Shown here in pieces: positions 10,421-21,710 of a stretch of DNA of 64,000 nt. Within the stretch, counting starts at the first letter, position 1, and the number at the start of each line of letters is the position of its first letter. The notes under the pieces were generated by a model. It was not told where the DNA came from, made no database searches, and saw nothing but the letters and a program-made list of their open reading frames with translations. Made by a program: the position numbers and the translations under genes. Source of the DNA: Nitrosomonadales bacterium (lineage in GTDB: Bacteria; Pseudomonadota; Gammaproteobacteria; Burkholderiales; Gallionellaceae); assembly GCA_016235045.1 (NCBI GenBank), contig JACRME010000004.1, positions 1-64,000 of the forward strand, written 5' to 3'.

Positions 10421-10702
10421 TTATTTCTTGGCGACTGCTTTTTTATCGGCAGCGTGACCTTTGAAGGTGCGGGTCAAGGAAAATTCGCCAAGCTTGTGTC
10501 CAACCATGTTCTCGGAAACGTATACCGGGACATGCTGCTTGCCGTTATGCACCGCGATCGTCAGACCGACGAACTCGGGCAGCACGGTAGAGCGACGCGA
10601 CCAGGTTTTCACCGGACGCTTGTCGTTGGTTGCGCGTACCGCTTCTACCTTTTTCAGCAGATGCAGGTCGACGAATGGGCCTTTTTTGATTGAACGTGCC
10701 AT
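10421..10702 (-). CDS. rpsS: 30S ribosomal protein S19
   Basis: S19 (93 aa) sits in the 30S head. [20 protein letters not shown] and the signature [20 protein letters not shown] are diagnostic. It lies between rplB and rplV. Confidence 0.97.
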   Translation of the reverse strand: MARSIKKGPFVDLHLLKKVEAVRATNDKRPVKTWSRRSTVLPEFVGLTIAVHNGKQHVPVYVSENMVGHKLGEFSLTRTFKGHAADKKAVAKK

Positions 10703-10715
10703 ATCTTGTTACCCC

Positions 10716-11543
10716 TTAAACCTGAAAGCGACGGCGCACGATCATGCCGCTAGTCCGCTTGTTGCGACGTGTACGGAAGCCCTTGGCCGGCACACCCCAT
10801 GGGCTGACCGGATGACGGCCTGCCGCAGTCTTTCCTTCGCCACCGCCGTGCGGGTGGTCAACCGGGTTCATTACCACGCCGCGCACCGTCGGGCGGATAC
10901 CGCGCCAACGGTTCGCACCGGCCTTGCCGATGGAACGCAGTGAATGTTCGCCGTTGCCGACTTCGCCGATGGTCGCGCGGCAGTCGATATGCACCTTGCG
11001 GATTTCGCCGGAACGCAGACGCAATTGGGCATAGCTGCCTTCGCGCGCCAGCAATTGCACCGAGGCACCTGCCGAACGCGCCAGTTGCGCGCCCTTGCCG
11101 GGCAGCATTTCAATGGCGTGAATGGTGGAACCCACCGGAATGTTGCGCAGCGGCAGGGCATTGCCCGCCTTGATCGGCGCTTCCGACCCGCTGATCAATT
11201 GCGCACCCGCGAATATTCCTTTCGGCGCGATGATGTAGCGGCGCTCGCCGTCCGCGTATACCAGCAATGCCAGATGGGCGCTGCGGTTCGGGTCGTATTC
11301 CAGGCGCTCCACTGTTGCCGGAATGGCGTCCTTGTCGCGCTTGAAGTCGACGATACGATAATGCTTCTTGTGCCCGCCGCCCATGTGCCGCGTGGTGATA
11401 TGGCCGTTATTGTTACGCCCGGCGGTTCTGGTCTTTTTCTCCAGCAACGATGCCTCGGGCTTGCCCTTGTGCAACTCCGGAGTGACCACACGCACAACGG
11501 CGCGCGTTCCCGGGGATGTCGGTTTCAGTTTGATCAGTGCCAT
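10716..11543 (-). CDS. rplB: 50S ribosomal protein L2
   Basis: L2 (275 aa) is a primary 23S rRNA binder needed for subunit association and peptidyl-transferase structure. The signature [20 protein letters not shown] includes the conserved histidine of the family. Full length, between rplW and rpsS. Confidence 0.97.
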   Translation of the reverse strand: MALIKLKPTSPGTRAVVRVVTPELHKGKPEASLLEKKTRTAGRNNNGHITTRHMGGGHKKHYRIVDFKRDKDAIPATVERLEYDPNRSAHLALLVYADGERRYIIAPKGIFAGAQLISGSEAPIKAGNALPLRNIPVGSTIHAIEMLPGKGAQLARSAGASVQLLAREGSYAQLRLRSGEIRKVHIDCRATIGEVGNGEHSLRSIGKAGANRWRGIRPTVRGVVMNPVDHPHGGGEGKTAAGRHPVSPWGVPAKGFRTRRNKRTSGMIVRRRFQV

Positions 11544-11546
11544 GAT

Positions 11547-11864
11547 TTACCCCTGCTCGCTTGCAGCAAAGTTGATTTCCTGACCGGCAGCCAGGCACAC
11601 ATAAGCCTTCTTCCAGTCCTTGCGGCTGCCCATGTAGCGGCCGAAACGTTTTTGTTTGCCTTTGACGTTGCTGATCTGCACGCTGTCCACGGTAACGTTG
11701 AACAGCTTCTCGACCGCCGCCTTGACTTCGGGCTTGGTGGCATCGGATGCCACGCGGAAGATCACCTGCTCGTTCTTCTCCGCGACAAAAGTCGCCTTTT
11801 CGGAGATTTGCGGAGCCAGCAGAATGTTCAGCAAACGTTCTTCATTGATTTTTTGTGCGCTCAT
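11547..11864 (-). CDS. rplW: 50S ribosomal protein L23
   Basis: L23 (105 aa) is at the tunnel exit and docks trigger factor and [23 protein letters not shown] and [20 protein letters not shown] match the family. It overlaps the rplD stop by 4 nt. Confidence 0.96.
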   Translation of the reverse strand: MSAQKINEERLLNILLAPQISEKATFVAEKNEQVIFRVASDATKPEVKAAVEKLFNVTVDSVQISNVKGKQKRFGRYMGSRKDWKKAYVCLAAGQEINFAASEQG

Positions 11865-12481
11865 GCCAGCATCTCCTCGATTTTAGCGATCGCGCCGCGG
11901 GTCACCAGCACTTGCGGGAAACGCACCAGGCTGACCGGGTCGGCCTGATGCGCCTCGACCACCAGCACATTCGGCAGGTTGCGCGAAGACAGGTACAGGT
12001 TCTCGTCCATGCTGTCGGTGATGATCAGTACGCGATCCAGGCCCATGGCCTTGATCTTCTGCGCCAGCAATTTGGTCTTGGGCGCATCAACCGACAGTGC
12101 ATCGACCACGCTCAGGCGTCCATCTCGCACCAGTTGCGAGAAGATGGAAGCCATGCCTGCGCGATGCATCTTGCGGTTGATCTTCTGGGTGTAGTTCTGG
12201 TCGGGCGAGTTCGGGAAAATCTTGCCGCCGCCGCGCCACAATGGGCTGGATGCCATACCAGCACGCGCGCGGCCGGTACCCTTCTGGGCGAACGGCTTGC
12301 GTGTGGACTTGGCGATCTCGCTGCGGCCTTTTTGCTTGCTGTTGGCAGAGCGGGCGTTGGCCTGATAAGCCGTCACCAGTTGATGCACCAGCGTCTCGTT
12401 GTACTCGCGACCGAACAGGTCGTCGGAGGCGTTGATGCTCTTGCCCGCCTTGCCGTTTTCGTTGATGACTTTCAGTTCCAT
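11861..12481 (-). CDS. rplD: 50S ribosomal protein L4
   Basis: L4 (206 aa) projects a loop into the exit tunnel; in E. coli it also represses the S10 operon (known there, not shown here). The loop signature [20 protein letters not shown] and [13 protein letters not shown] are present. Shares one nucleotide with the end of rplC. Confidence 0.97.
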   Translation of the reverse strand: MELKVINENGKAGKSINASDDLFGREYNETLVHQLVTAYQANARSANSKQKGRSEIAKSTRKPFAQKGTGRARAGMASSPLWRGGGKIFPNSPDQNYTQKINRKMHRAGMASIFSQLVRDGRLSVVDALSVDAPKTKLLAQKIKAMGLDRVLIITDSMDENLYLSSRNLPNVLVVEAHQADPVSLVRFPQVLVTRGAIAKIEEMLA

Positions 12482-13125
12482 TATGCCCCCGCTTTCACTG
12501 CCGGACGCACGATCACGTCGCCGCCGGGAGCGCCCGGAACAGCGCCCATCACCAGCAACAACTGACGATCAGCATCGATACGAACGATTTTGAGATTCTG
12601 CACGGTGCGCTGCACGTCACCGAGGTGGCCGGTCATGCGCTTGCCGGGGAACACGCGACCCGGATCCTGCGCCATACCGATGGAACCCGGAACGTTGTGC
12701 GACTTTGAGTTACCGTGGCTGGCGCGGCCGGATTTGAAGTGGTGACGCTTGATGGTACCGGCGTAACCCTTACCGATGGTGACGCCTGTCACGTCGACTT
12801 TTTGGCCGACCTGGAACAGGTCCACGCCGACTTGGCCGCCGACCGCGAGGCTGGCAAGCTGTTCTGGCGTGGCGGTGAATTCTTTCAGCACGCTGCCGGC
12901 TTCGACGCCGGCTTTGGCGAAATGCCCCGCCGCGGCTTTGGTCACACGGCTGGCGCGGCGCGTACCGTACGCGACCTGCACTGCACTGTAACCATCCGTG
13001 GGAGCGGTTTTGATCTGGGTGACACGATTGTTGGACACGTCCAGCACTGTCACCGGCAACGATGTACCGTCGTCGGTAAAGATGCGGGTCATGCCAATCT
13101 TGCGACCGACAAGTCCTAAGCTCAT
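12481..13125 (-). CDS. rplC: 50S ribosomal protein L3
   Basis: L3 (214 aa) is one of the two assembly-initiator proteins of the 50S subunit. [20 protein letters not shown] and the signature [20 protein letters not shown] are diagnostic. It is preceded by a 72-nt gap after rpsJ that contains a 7-bp hairpin (13146-13167). Confidence 0.97.
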   Translation of the reverse strand: MSLGLVGRKIGMTRIFTDDGTSLPVTVLDVSNNRVTQIKTAPTDGYSAVQVAYGTRRASRVTKAAAGHFAKAGVEAGSVLKEFTATPEQLASLAVGGQVGVDLFQVGQKVDVTGVTIGKGYAGTIKRHHFKSGRASHGNSKSHNVPGSIGMAQDPGRVFPGKRMTGHLGDVQRTVQNLKIVRIDADRQLLLVMGAVPGAPGGDVIVRPAVKAGA

Positions 13126-13197
13126 TTTATTTCCTTTTATTAAGGGGCTGACTTCAATTGGTCAGCCGATCCGTGCTGCTTAAACTACAAAAAACAA

Positions 13198-13509
13198 CTA
13201 TTGCAACTTGATTTCCACATCCACGCCAGCCGGCAGATCCAGCTTCATCAGCGCATCCACGGTCTTGTCCGTCGGATCCACGATGTCCATCAGGCGCAGA
13301 TGGGTGCGAATTTCGAATTGATCGCGCGAAGTCTTATTCACGTGCGGGGAACGCAACACATCGAAACGTTCGATCTTGGTCGGCAACGGAACCGGCCCCT
13401 TGACCACTGCGCCGGTACGTTTGGCCGTATCCACGATTTGCAGCGCGGATTGGTCGATCAAACGATAGTCGAACGCCTTCAGGCGAATGCGAATTTTTTG
13501 ACTTTGCAT
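13198..13509 (-). CDS. rpsJ: 30S ribosomal protein S10 (NusE)
   Basis: S10 (103 aa) is a 30S head protein that also acts as NusE in antitermination. [20 protein letters not shown] and the signature [20 protein letters not shown] are present. It is the first ribosomal gene of the S10 operon, downstream of tuf with an 88-nt gap. Confidence 0.97.
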   Translation of the reverse strand: MQSQKIRIRLKAFDYRLIDQSALQIVDTAKRTGAVVKGPVPLPTKIERFDVLRSPHVNKTSRDQFEIRTHLRLMDIVDPTDKTVDALMKLDLPAGVDVEIKLQ

Positions 13510-13547
13510 AATCTTCTCTGGCTTCTACGCGGCATTGCCGCTGGTTT

Positions 13548-13579
13548 AAAGAACGAAAACGCGTGGCCGCAGCCACGCG
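13548..13579 (-). terminator. Terminator-like hairpin between tuf and rpsJ
   Basis: An 8-bp perfect stem CGCGTGGC/GCCACGCG (13560-13579) is followed on the minus strand by GTTTTCGTTC. It lies just after the tuf stop codon, so it may partly terminate tuf transcription before rpsJ. The T-run is interrupted, so its strength is uncertain. Confidence 0.5.
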
Positions 13580-13597
13580 AGGGCGCGCATTGTATGC

Positions 13598-14788
<1,191 letters not shown>

Positions 14789-14841
14789 GATATTCCCCCA
14801 TCAACCCGAATTAACGATAAAGAATTAACAATAAAAAACTT

Positions 14842-14916
<75 letters not shown>

Positions 14917-14924
14917 ATACACTT

Positions 14925-14998
14925 TGGAGCGGGTGAAGGGAATCGAACCCTCGTCATAAGCTTGGAAGGCTTCTGCTCTACCATTGAGCTACACCCGC
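14925..14998 (-). tRNA. tRNA-Gly (TCC)
   Basis: Acceptor stem GCGGGTG/CACCCGC, anticodon loop TTCCAAG (anticodon TCC, glycine), T-loop GGTTCGATTCC and an encoded CCA end at 14925-14927. Second tRNA of the Tyr-Gly-Thr-tuf transcript. Confidence 0.97.
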
Positions 14999-15047
14999 AA
15001 AACCCAACACCAGCCCACTAATTAATAAACAGCAAACTGCAAACATC

Positions 15048-15132
15048 TGGTGGAGGGGGAAGGATTCGAACCTTCGTACTCTGAGAGGGCAGATTTACAG
15101 TCTGCTGCCTTTAACCACTCGGCCACCCCTCC
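15048..15132 (-). tRNA. tRNA-Tyr (GTA)
   Basis: Acceptor stem GGAGGGG/CCCCCTCC, anticodon loop CTGTAAA (anticodon GTA, tyrosine), a long variable arm expected of a class II tRNA, and an encoded CCA end. First gene of the Tyr-Gly-Thr-tuf transcript. Confidence 0.97.
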
Positions 15133-15147
15133 ATTAAAGAGCGCGCG

Positions 15148-15176
15148 ATTATCCAGATAACCGCCTGCCTTGTCAA
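15148..15176 (-). promoter_or_regulatory. Strong sigma-70 promoter for the tRNA-tuf transcript
   Basis: On the minus strand a consensus -35 TTGACA (15171-15176) is separated by exactly 17 nt from the -10 GATAAT (15148-15153). A GC-rich CGCGCGC discriminator follows before tRNA-Tyr. That discriminator is typical of stable-RNA promoters under stringent control; the regulation itself is inferred. Confidence 0.75.
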
Positions 15177-15246
15177 AGGGAATCTAGAGATTTTCAGCAA
15201 GAACCAGGCCAATCCAAAGCAATCGCACCGGATCGGCGCCGGAAGT

Positions 15247-16824
15247 TCAGGACAGCACGTGCAATTCGTCCAGCAGATTCAGCAGTTCCGAGGCCGAATA
15301 ACGCTGCTCCCGGTCCTTGGACATCATCCGGTCCAGGAAAAATTGCAGGTGGCGGTAGCGCAACGGCAGCTTGGGCACGGGCGCATGCAGATGCTGCTGC
15401 ACAATTTCTTCCAGCGTATCGCCCCGAAAGGGTTTTTCGCCGGTGAGCATGTTGAAAAATACGGCCCCCATACTATATACATCGGTGCGCTCATCCTCGT
15501 CTTCGCCCAGTGCCTGCTCCGGGCTCATGAAATAAGGCGTTCCGACGATGTATTCCAGTTGGTCGTAATGGCGCACCTTATAGATACGCCGCGCCACGCC
15601 AAAGTCCCCCAGAACTGCGGTGCCGTCCTTGCGCAGCATGATGTTCTCCGGCTTGATGTCGCGATGGATGATGCCCATGCGGTGGATCTCCACCAGCGCC
15701 TGCACCATCTCGCGCAGTACAGTCCACGCCCGCTCCGGCTCCATCCCCTTGCCGCCGATATGTTGCTTGAGCGTACCGCCGGGCAAGTGTTCCATCACGA
15801 TGAACAGCACATCGTCGGTCACGCCCTGGTCGAAAATCTGCAGCACATTGGGATGATGCACCTGCTCCAGCAAGCCGTATTCCTCGACAAAGCGATACAA
15901 CACATCGCTGTCCTCCGACACGCTGCCATCGGCGAATTTCAAGGCCAGATGCGCGCCATCGCGCAAGCGTTCCACCAGAAACACGCGCGACATGCCGCCC
16001 TGACCGATGGGACGCAGGCAGCGGTAGCCGGGTATGGCCGGAAAGTCCGCCGCGTCCGCACTCTCCCCGGCTGCATACCGCGCCGGATCGAACACCGGAA
16101 AACGCCCGGAACGCGTGCCGCGATCCATATCCAGCGTGGTATCCAGTATCCTGCCCGGCGCGGCCTCGTTGACCTCCTCCGCCGTCTCCCCATCGCGAAC
16201 CACCACCACTTCCGCCACGCTCACCGGAGATTTCAGCCACTCCGCCCCGATCAGGGCCCGCCGCCGTATCTGCACCCCCTGGCCGGCGGCGGCCAGCGAT
16301 TGCTCGCTGCACACCACATTCCAATCCAGCTCCTTGGACTTGACCGCAAGCAGGGAGGCCACGGACACCGCATGCCCGTTCGCCACCTGTTGTATCTGGG
16401 GCGCCAGGCCGAATTCGGCCAGTATCAACTCGCCGCTATGTATGCCGATGCCGACGCCGAACTTGTCCAGCCCCTGTTCCGGAAAGGCCTGCCGTATCCA
16501 GAAGCGCGTCTGGTAGGCGATCATCGCGATGGCCAGCGCACAGCGCAAAGCCCGGCGCGCATGCGCGTCCTCGCCCTCCACCCCGGCAAAAGTCACCACC
16601 ATGCTGTGATTGCTGATCGAGGTGAGCACGCCATCCTGCTGCTCAACCTGGATGCACACCTTTTCGTAGTAATCGCCCATCAGGTCGGTCAGGCTGATCG
16701 CGGAAAGGCGCTCGGTCAGGTGGATAAAGTCGCGGATGATGACGCTCACCACCGTCGCCTCGATCGGGCCGTTTCTTTTCAATTCGGCCGAGATACCCTG
16801 CACAGATGACTTTGCGTCCTTCAA
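15247..16824 (-). CDS. Serine/threonine protein kinase with N-terminal degenerate cyclase-like domain
   Basis: A 525-aa cytoplasmic fusion. Residues ~24-208 resemble a class III nucleotide cyclase domain ([12 protein letters not shown] is well preserved). The positions of the two metal-binding aspartates appear to be Ile29 and Asn72, and the nucleotide-contact Asn/Arg motif is also changed, so cyclase activity is unlikely. Residues ~266-525 are a complete Hanks-type kinase: glycine loop GQGGMSRV, Lys296 in [12 protein letters not shown] with Asp389, DFG at 407, TPYFMSPE. No membrane segment is seen. The start overlaps radC by 4 nt on the same strand, suggesting co-transcription. The pseudo-cyclase may act as a ligand or dimerisation module for the kinase (inference). 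Confidence 0.88.
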   Translation of the reverse strand: MKDAKSSVQGISAELKRNGPIEATVVSVIIRDFIHLTERLSAISLTDLMGDYYEKVCIQVEQQDGVLTSISNHSMVVTFAGVEGEDAHARRALRCALAIAMIAYQTRFWIRQAFPEQGLDKFGVGIGIHSGELILAEFGLAPQIQQVANGHAVSVASLLAVKSKELDWNVVCSEQSLAAAGQGVQIRRRALIGAEWLKSPVSVAEVVVVRDGETAEEVNEAAPGRILDTTLDMDRGTRSGRFPVFDPARYAAGESADAADFPAIPGYRCLRPIGQGGMSRVFLVERLRDGAHLALKFADGSVSEDSDVLYRFVEEYGLLEQVHHPNVLQIFDQGVTDDVLFIVMEHLPGGTLKQHIGGKGMEPERAWTVLREMVQALVEIHRMGIIHRDIKPENIMLRKDGTAVLGDFGVARRIYKVRHYDQLEYIVGTPYFMSPEQALGEDEDERTDVYSMGAVFFNMLTGEKPFRGDTLEEIVQQHLHAPVPKLPLRYRHLQFFLDRMMSKDREQRYSASELLNLLDELHVLS

Positions 16825-17495
16825 AGCATGCCCTTTTCCGCAAACGACAGGCAGCCGGCGCCCGCCACGATGAAATGATCCAATACCCTTACATCGACTA
16901 ATTGTAACGATTTCTTTAACTCATGCGTCAGCAAACGATCCGAATCGCTCGGTTCCGCTACGCCGGAGGGATGGTTGTGCGCAAAGATCAGCGCCGCTGC
17001 ATTGTGATGCAGCGCCCGCTTCACCACTTCGCGCGGATACACACTGGTCTGCGTCAAGGTACCCTGGAACAATTCCTCCGCGGCAACGACCCGATGCTGG
17101 GCATCCAGGAAGATCGCCACAAACACCTCCTGCCGCCGCGAGCGCAACAGCAACTGCAGATAGTCGCGCACCGCGCGCGGCGAATTCAGCGCATCGCCCG
17201 ACTGCATCTCTTCCTGCAAGGCCCGCCGCGACATCTCCAGCACCGCCTGCAACTGCACGAATTTCGCCTGCCCCATGCCGTGGATATCGCAGAATTCCTT
17301 TTCCCCTGCTGCAAACAAACCGGTCAGGCTGCCGAAGCGCTCGACCAGGTCCCGCGCCAGATCCACTGCGCTCTTGCCCGTCACGCCGGTGCGCAGGAAG
17401 ATTGCCAGCAACTCGGCATCGGACAAAGCCGGCGCGCCACGCTGTAACAATTTCTCGCGCGGACGCTCGTCGGCGGGCCAGTCAGTGATGCTCAT
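16821..17495 (-). CDS. radC: RadC family JAMM-domain protein
   Basis: A 224-aa protein with an N-terminal helix-hairpin-helix region ([20 protein letters not shown], about residues 55-75) and a C-terminal JAB/MPN+ domain with the metal motif [15 protein letters not shown]. RadC proteins are widespread; the old DNA-repair assignment is doubtful. It is divergent from coaBC across about 200 nt and precedes the kinase gene with a 4-nt overlap. Confidence 0.92.
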   Translation of the reverse strand: MSITDWPADERPREKLLQRGAPALSDAELLAIFLRTGVTGKSAVDLARDLVERFGSLTGLFAAGEKEFCDIHGMGQAKFVQLQAVLEMSRRALQEEMQSGDALNSPRAVRDYLQLLLRSRRQEVFVAIFLDAQHRVVAAEELFQGTLTQTSVYPREVVKRALHHNAAALIFAHNHPSGVAEPSDSDRLLTHELKKSLQLVDVRVLDHFIVAGAGCLSFAEKGML

Positions 17496-17701
17496 GCTTC
17501 ACCTCGCTTTCCTTATTCAATGCAGAGGGAGTGCCACCATTTTCATTGACCGTGCCATAAGGCGGAGTGGCTCATGCACGCACGCTAACCCGCCCTTGAT
17601 GCAGGGTCAATATGCCAAACGGCCTAGATACACCTCTGTCCACACGCTTTTCCTGCATGCCATGCCATCGCGCACGCTTTCTTGCTAAGATGCGCGGCAC
17701 T

Positions 17702-18928
17702 ATGGAGCAAGCCCAGACAAAACGCATCGTACTCGGCATTACCGGCGGCATCGCGGCCTACAAGGCGGCGGAACTGGCACGTTTGCTGGTGAAGCAAAAC
17801 ATTGAGGTACAGGTGGCGATGACGGAGGCGGCGACGCACTTCATCACACCCGCCACCATGCAGGCGCTGACCGGCAACCCGGTGCTGGTCAACCAGTGGC
17901 AGGACGACAAGGGCATGGCGCATATCCAGACCAGCCGCGTCGCCGATGCCATCGTGATCGCGCCCGCCACGGCGGACTTTATCGCCAAGCTGGCAAACGG
18001 GCTGGCCAACGATTTGCTCTCCTCCCTGTGCCTAGCGCGCGATTGTCCCTTGCTGGTGGCGCCTGCGATGAACAGGCAGATGTGGGCGAATGCGGCGACG
18101 CAGCGGAATGTGCAGCAGCTTGCTGATGACGGCGTGATGCTGTTGGGGCCGGCCAGCGGAGCGCAGGCTTGCGGCGAGGAAGGTATGGGGCGGATGGTGG
18201 AGGCGGAGGAGTTGGCGCGGGATATTGTTGCGGCGCTGCGAAATCCGGCCCTCTCCCCTACCCTCTCCCGCCCGCGGGAGAGGGAGTTAAGCGGGGTGAG
18301 GGTACTCATTACTGCAGGACCGACTTATGAAGCCATTGACGCGGTGCGCGGCATTACCAACCGTAGTAGCGGCAAGATGGGTTATGCCATTGCGCAGGCG
18401 GCGGTGGAGATGGGCGCCGAGGTGTTGCTGGTGTCTGGGCCGACGTCGCTGACCAAGCCGCTAGGTGTGCAGGTCGTGAACGTCACCAGTGCCGCCGAGA
18501 TGTTTGAGGCGGTAAAACAACAGGTGGCGAATGCGGATATATTTATCGGTGTCGCCGCGGTGGCAGATTACCGCGTTGCGCAGCCGAGCGAACAGAAGAT
18601 CAAGAAGAGCGATGCCGCGCTGACGCTAGAGCTCATTCCCAACCCGGACATACTGGCCTACGTTGCCAGCCTGCCCAGGCCCCCTTTCTGCGTAGGCTTC
18701 GCGGCAGAGAGCGAGAAGCTGCGCGAACACGCTGCAGCCAAACGCAAGAAAAAGAACATTCCGCTGCTTGCCGCCAATCTGGCGCAGAACGCCATCGGCA
18801 GCGACGACAATGAACTGGTATTGTTCGACGCTGCGGGCGAGCATGTGTTGCCGCGCGCCGATAAACTCGTTTTGGCTCGGGCGCTGTTGCGTCACGCCGC
18901 GGTTCTTTACAAGAAAGGAAGCAAGTAA
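17702..18928 (+). CDS. coaBC: Bifunctional phosphopantothenoylcysteine decarboxylase / phosphopantothenate-cysteine ligase
   Basis: CoaBC (408 aa) makes 4'-phosphopantetheine precursors in coenzyme A synthesis. The N-terminal flavoprotein decarboxylase has [18 protein letters not shown], the substrate segment PAMNRQMW and the active-site lid region with Cys ([14 protein letters not shown]). The C-terminal ligase has [21 protein letters not shown] chose ATG 17702 over an in-frame codon 90 nt upstream because homology starts there. The linker (residues ~182-200) is encoded by a GC-rich palindrome (18247-18300). It overlaps the dut start by 1 nt. Confidence 0.95.
   Translation: MEQAQTKRIVLGITGGIAAYKAAELARLLVKQNIEVQVAMTEAATHFITPATMQALTGNPVLVNQWQDDKGMAHIQTSRVADAIVIAPATADFIAKLANGLANDLLSSLCLARDCPLLVAPAMNRQMWANAATQRNVQQLADDGVMLLGPASGAQACGEEGMGRMVEAEELARDIVAALRNPALSPTLSRPRERELSGVRVLITAGPTYEAIDAVRGITNRSSGKMGYAIAQAAVEMGAEVLLVSGPTSLTKPLGVQVVNVTSAAEMFEAVKQQVANADIFIGVAAVADYRVAQPSEQKIKKSDAALTLELIPNPDILAYVASLPRPPFCVGFAAESEKLREHAAAKRKKKNIPLLAANLAQNAIGSDDNELVLFDAAGEHVLPRADKLVLARALLRHAAVLYKKGSK
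18247..18300. repeat. Palindromic REP-like element inside coaBC
   Basis: A perfect 10-bp stem CCCTCTCCCG (18261-18270) / CGGGAGAGGG (18275-18284) is surrounded by outer arms CCCTCTCCCCTA and GCGGGGTGAGGGT that also partly pair. The element is read in frame as the linker between CoaC and CoaB. The reverse complement resembles the element at 48685-48756 in addA. Confidence 0.8.
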
Positions 18929-19377
18929 TGAAAAAAGTGGATGTGAAGGTGCTGGACCCCCGCTTGCATGAACACCCGCCCGCTTATGCCACGCCCGGAT
19001 CGGCCGGCATCGACCTGCGCGCCTGCATCGACACCAGCATGACCATCCAGCCGGGCCAGTGCGAACTCATCCCCAGCGGCATCGCGCTGCACCTGAACGA
19101 CCCGCATTATGCGGCGATGATCCTGCCGCGCTCGGGCCTGGGTCACAAGCACGGCATCGTGCTCGGCAATCTGGTCGGGCTGATCGATTCGGATTACCAG
19201 GGACAGATTTTCATCTCGATCTGGAACCGCGGCCATCATCCGTTTGCGCTGATGCCGATGGAACGCATCGCACAGTTGATCATCGTGCCGGTGGCCCAAG
19301 TGCAGTTCAATATCGTGGAAGAGTTCCCGATGAGCCAGCGCGGAGCCAACGGTTTCGGCAGCACCGGCAAGCATTAG
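18928..19377 (+). CDS. dut: dUTP diphosphatase
   Basis: Trimeric dUTPase (149 aa) hydrolyses dUTP to dUMP, limiting uracil in DNA. The five motifs are visible: [43 protein letters not shown] and the C-terminal arm [10 protein letters not shown]. It follows coaBC (1-nt overlap, TAATG), a common pairing, and ends before a strong terminator. Confidence 0.97.
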   Translation: MKKVDVKVLDPRLHEHPPAYATPGSAGIDLRACIDTSMTIQPGQCELIPSGIALHLNDPHYAAMILPRSGLGHKHGIVLGNLVGLIDSDYQGQIFISIWNRGHHPFALMPMERIAQLIIVPVAQVQFNIVEEFPMSQRGANGFGSTGKH

Positions 19378-19393
19378 CAATCCTTCCAATAAG

Positions 19394-19422
19394 AAAAAAA
19401 GCCCGCAATCGCGGGCTTTTTT
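19394..19422. terminator. Bidirectional intrinsic terminator after dut
   Basis: A perfect stem GCCCGC (19401-19406) / GCGGGC (19411-19416) with a 4-nt loop, flanked by seven A on the left and six T on the right. It serves dut on the plus strand and the convergent lipoprotein gene on the minus strand. Confidence 0.9.
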
Positions 19423-19439
19423 GTTGATCATGTTGAGCC

Positions 19440-20381
19440 TTATTTCTCCAGTTGGAATTCCAGTTCCGTGAGAGCCCCGGTGCGAACAGCAACTTTTTCG
19501 GAGGCGCGCTTGTACCCTTTCAGCTTGACCTCCACCACGCGGATGCCAGCCGCGGACTCAATGTTCAAGGGTGACAATCCAAAATACACCCCATCCAGAT
19601 AGACTTTGGCGCGCGCTGGCTCCGTCCTCACCACCAAAGTGCCCGGCGCTTCGTGCATAGGGTTGAGCATGGCGGTATCCGGGGCTGCTGACCCTTGTCC
19701 GTTCGGCGCAACAAAGACCTCCACCCCCGGAATCGCCTTGGTTCCCGGCGTCAGATTGAACAAGTCGGGCCGCGTCGCCATCAGAACGGAGCTGACCGCC
19801 TCGGCGGTCTTTCCTGCAACCACGCCGAGTTCCTTGTGCAGGTAATTCGCGATGTCTTCCTTGTTGTTTCCCGAAACCCCCGCAAAGCGGTCGCTCTTCT
19901 GCACCACTTCGCCCGACCAGACCACCTTGCCGGTGGCGATCTCCTTCAACGTCGAATCCACCGAGATCGACACAAAGTCGCGCTCCTTGACGTCGTAACT
20001 CAACTCCTTGATCGCTCCGCTCAACTCGAACATGGCGCTTTGGTCCTCGCGCCCCAGCATCGGGAAGCCTGCATCATCCAGTTGTTTGCGGATCGAATCC
20101 GCAACGACTGCGGAAGCATCGCGATCCAGCCGGATTTCGGAGCCGCTCAAGCCCATCACCCGAACCTTCGCAACCCCGATCTTGCGCGCATCGCCGGCCT
20201 TGCGTTCGTCGGCATAGCCCGCAATGCGGATCGAAGCCGCGTATTTCGATTTTCCTGCATCGGGGCCGGGGTTCCGGCTTTCGCGCACGCTGATCTCGTT
20301 GCTGCCGTCCATCAGGCTGGAACAGGCAACCGTGCCGAACATCAGCAATCCGGAGAGAATGCAATAAAGCGAACGTCTCAT
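19440..20381 (-). CDS. Lipoprotein with C-terminal PEGA domain
   Basis: A protein of 313 aa from ATG 20381 with a lipoprotein signal (MRRSLYCILSGLLMFGTVAC, lipobox ending at Cys). The central region (about residues 45-210) contains a periplasmic lipoprotein-like fold with segments such as DSIRKQLDDAGFPM and STLKEIATGKVVWSGEVVQK. Residues ~245-310 form a PEGA domain (GTLVVRTEPARAKVYLDGVY). PEGA domains are found in surface and envelope proteins; no enzymatic role is evident. An upstream in-frame ATG at 20396 is an alternative start. Single gene, convergent with dut. Confidence 0.8.
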   Translation of the reverse strand: MRRSLYCILSGLLMFGTVACSSLMDGSNEISVRESRNPGPDAGKSKYAASIRIAGYADERKAGDARKIGVAKVRVMGLSGSEIRLDRDASAVVADSIRKQLDDAGFPMLGREDQSAMFELSGAIKELSYDVKERDFVSISVDSTLKEIATGKVVWSGEVVQKSDRFAGVSGNNKEDIANYLHKELGVVAGKTAEAVSSVLMATRPDLFNLTPGTKAIPGVEVFVAPNGQGSAAPDTAMLNPMHEAPGTLVVRTEPARAKVYLDGVYFGLSPLNIESAAGIRVVEVKLKGYKRASEKVAVRTGALTELEFQLEK

Positions 20382-20420
20382 TGGAATCCAATCCATTGTT
20401 GAAGTGTATCTACCGAACGC

Positions 20421-21017
20421 CTATTGCGCACCCGCCAAAGCCTCGATCTCGGCGAACACTTTGGCGGCTTCAGCCGTGTTGACCTGCAAGCCCAACTGCC
20501 GCGCAATTTGCGTCGTGGAGAACATGCCGCGCACAGTCTGGCTGCCGTCCGCATTTTCTTCGACTACCGTGGCATGCTGCCGCTTGTGCGCCTTCAAGGT
20601 GGCGAGGATGTCGCCCACCCTGGCTTTGGCCACATCCTGCAGCATCAACACTTCAAGGTCGCGCTGCATTGTCATCACGTCCCGCACCAGAATATCGGCA
20701 TGCGTTCCGCCCATCTGTTGCAGGAAGCGCACCGGCTTTTCGCCCAGCACGTCGGTCGCCGTCAGCAGTCCGACAACCTTGTCGGTATCGTCCAGCACCA
20801 GCAGCGTGCGGACGCCGTTGCGTATCATCTTGGCATTCGCCTTATCCATGGTTGTCATGGCGCGCACATTGACGACCGAGACATTGCGCAAGTCGGTCAT
20901 CACGCTGGTCGCCGGATCGTCCAGTTTGACATTCTGCGGCAACGCCTGGGTCGGTTTGGCAAAACCCGCACCGGCCTTGAACGGGTGACTGGTCAACGCT
21001 GCATAGCTCTTGTTCAT
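20421..21017 (-). CDS. CBS-domain protein
   Basis: A 198-aa protein with two CBS repeats. The first spans about residues 42-100 (VSVVNVRAMTTMDKANAKMI, LLVLDDTDKVVGLLTATDV) and the second about 108-185 (MTMQRDLEVLMLQDVAKARV, TVVEENADGSQTVRGMFSTT). CBS pairs bind adenine nucleotides and regulate partner proteins; there is no fused effector domain here. It lies between the PEGA lipoprotein and rppH on the same strand but with gaps of about 30-40 nt. Function unknown beyond likely nucleotide sensing. Confidence 0.85.
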   Translation of the reverse strand: MNKSYAALTSHPFKAGAGFAKPTQALPQNVKLDDPATSVMTDLRNVSVVNVRAMTTMDKANAKMIRNGVRTLLVLDDTDKVVGLLTATDVLGEKPVRFLQQMGGTHADILVRDVMTMQRDLEVLMLQDVAKARVGDILATLKAHKRQHATVVEENADGSQTVRGMFSTTQIARQLGLQVNTAEAAKVFAEIEALAGAQ

Positions 21018-21046
21018 AACTACCCTCCCTGAGTTAACTGCTTCGT

Positions 21047-21574
21047 TTATTCGGCGTGGTTACCGCTGTTCTCTTTCGGCATTCCCCTGCGCGCGCCGGT
21101 CTTGGTTGGCAGAAAACGCGACAACTCGTTCAGTGCCATACGGTACACGTCACGCTTGAACTCGATTACGCTTTCCAGTTCAACCCAATATTCGGTCCAG
21201 CGCCAGGCGTCGAACTCGGGATGCCCGGAAGCGCGCAGCGAAACATCGCAATCGCGCCCGACCAGTCGCAACAGGAACCATATCTGCTTCTGTCCTTTGT
21301 AGTTGCTGCGCGATTCGCGCTTGACCCAACTATGCGGCACCTCATAACGCATCCAATCGCGGGTACGTCCCAAAATCTGGACGTGACAGGATTGCAGTCC
21401 GACTTCTTCCTGCAACTCGCGGTACATCGCCTGTTCCGGCGTCTCGCCGTGCTGGATGCCGCCTTGCGGAAATTGCCATGCATCCTGCCTGATGCGTTTC
21501 CCCCAAAACACCTGATTCTTTGCGTTAGTCAGAATAATGCCGACGTTCGGGCGATAACCTTCTCGGTCTATCAT
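21047..21574 (-). CDS. rppH: RNA pyrophosphohydrolase
   Basis: RppH (175 aa) removes pyrophosphate from 5'-triphosphate mRNA and starts RNA decay. The start [15 protein letters not shown] and the Nudix box [20 protein letters not shown] (continuing VGL) are diagnostic, as is the downstream WLRYEVP-like segment ([20 protein letters not shown]). ATG 21574 was chosen from homology; the longer in-frame ORF upstream has no support. Divergent from proS, a frequent arrangement in betaproteobacteria. Confidence 0.95.
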   Translation of the reverse strand: MIDREGYRPNVGIILTNAKNQVFWGKRIRQDAWQFPQGGIQHGETPEQAMYRELQEEVGLQSCHVQILGRTRDWMRYEVPHSWVKRESRSNYKGQKQIWFLLRLVGRDCDVSLRASGHPEFDAWRWTEYWVELESVIEFKRDVYRMALNELSRFLPTKTGARRGMPKENSGNHAE

Positions 21575-21710
21575 GATTCGCCCCATACTGTTTTTCGATG
21601 ACCCGATTGTTCCACATTTCCGCACCCCTGAAAAGAACAAAGGCGGAAGCGCCGCGCCAGACGGGGTTATTTCGCTGTAAAATCCGCGCCTCATCAAACA
21701 AGGAAGCATC

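Noticed and set aside
15259-16809. Plus-strand ORF (516 codons) opposite the kinase gene
   Set aside because: Low-complexity His/Arg/Gln translation; the minus strand has complete kinase motifs.
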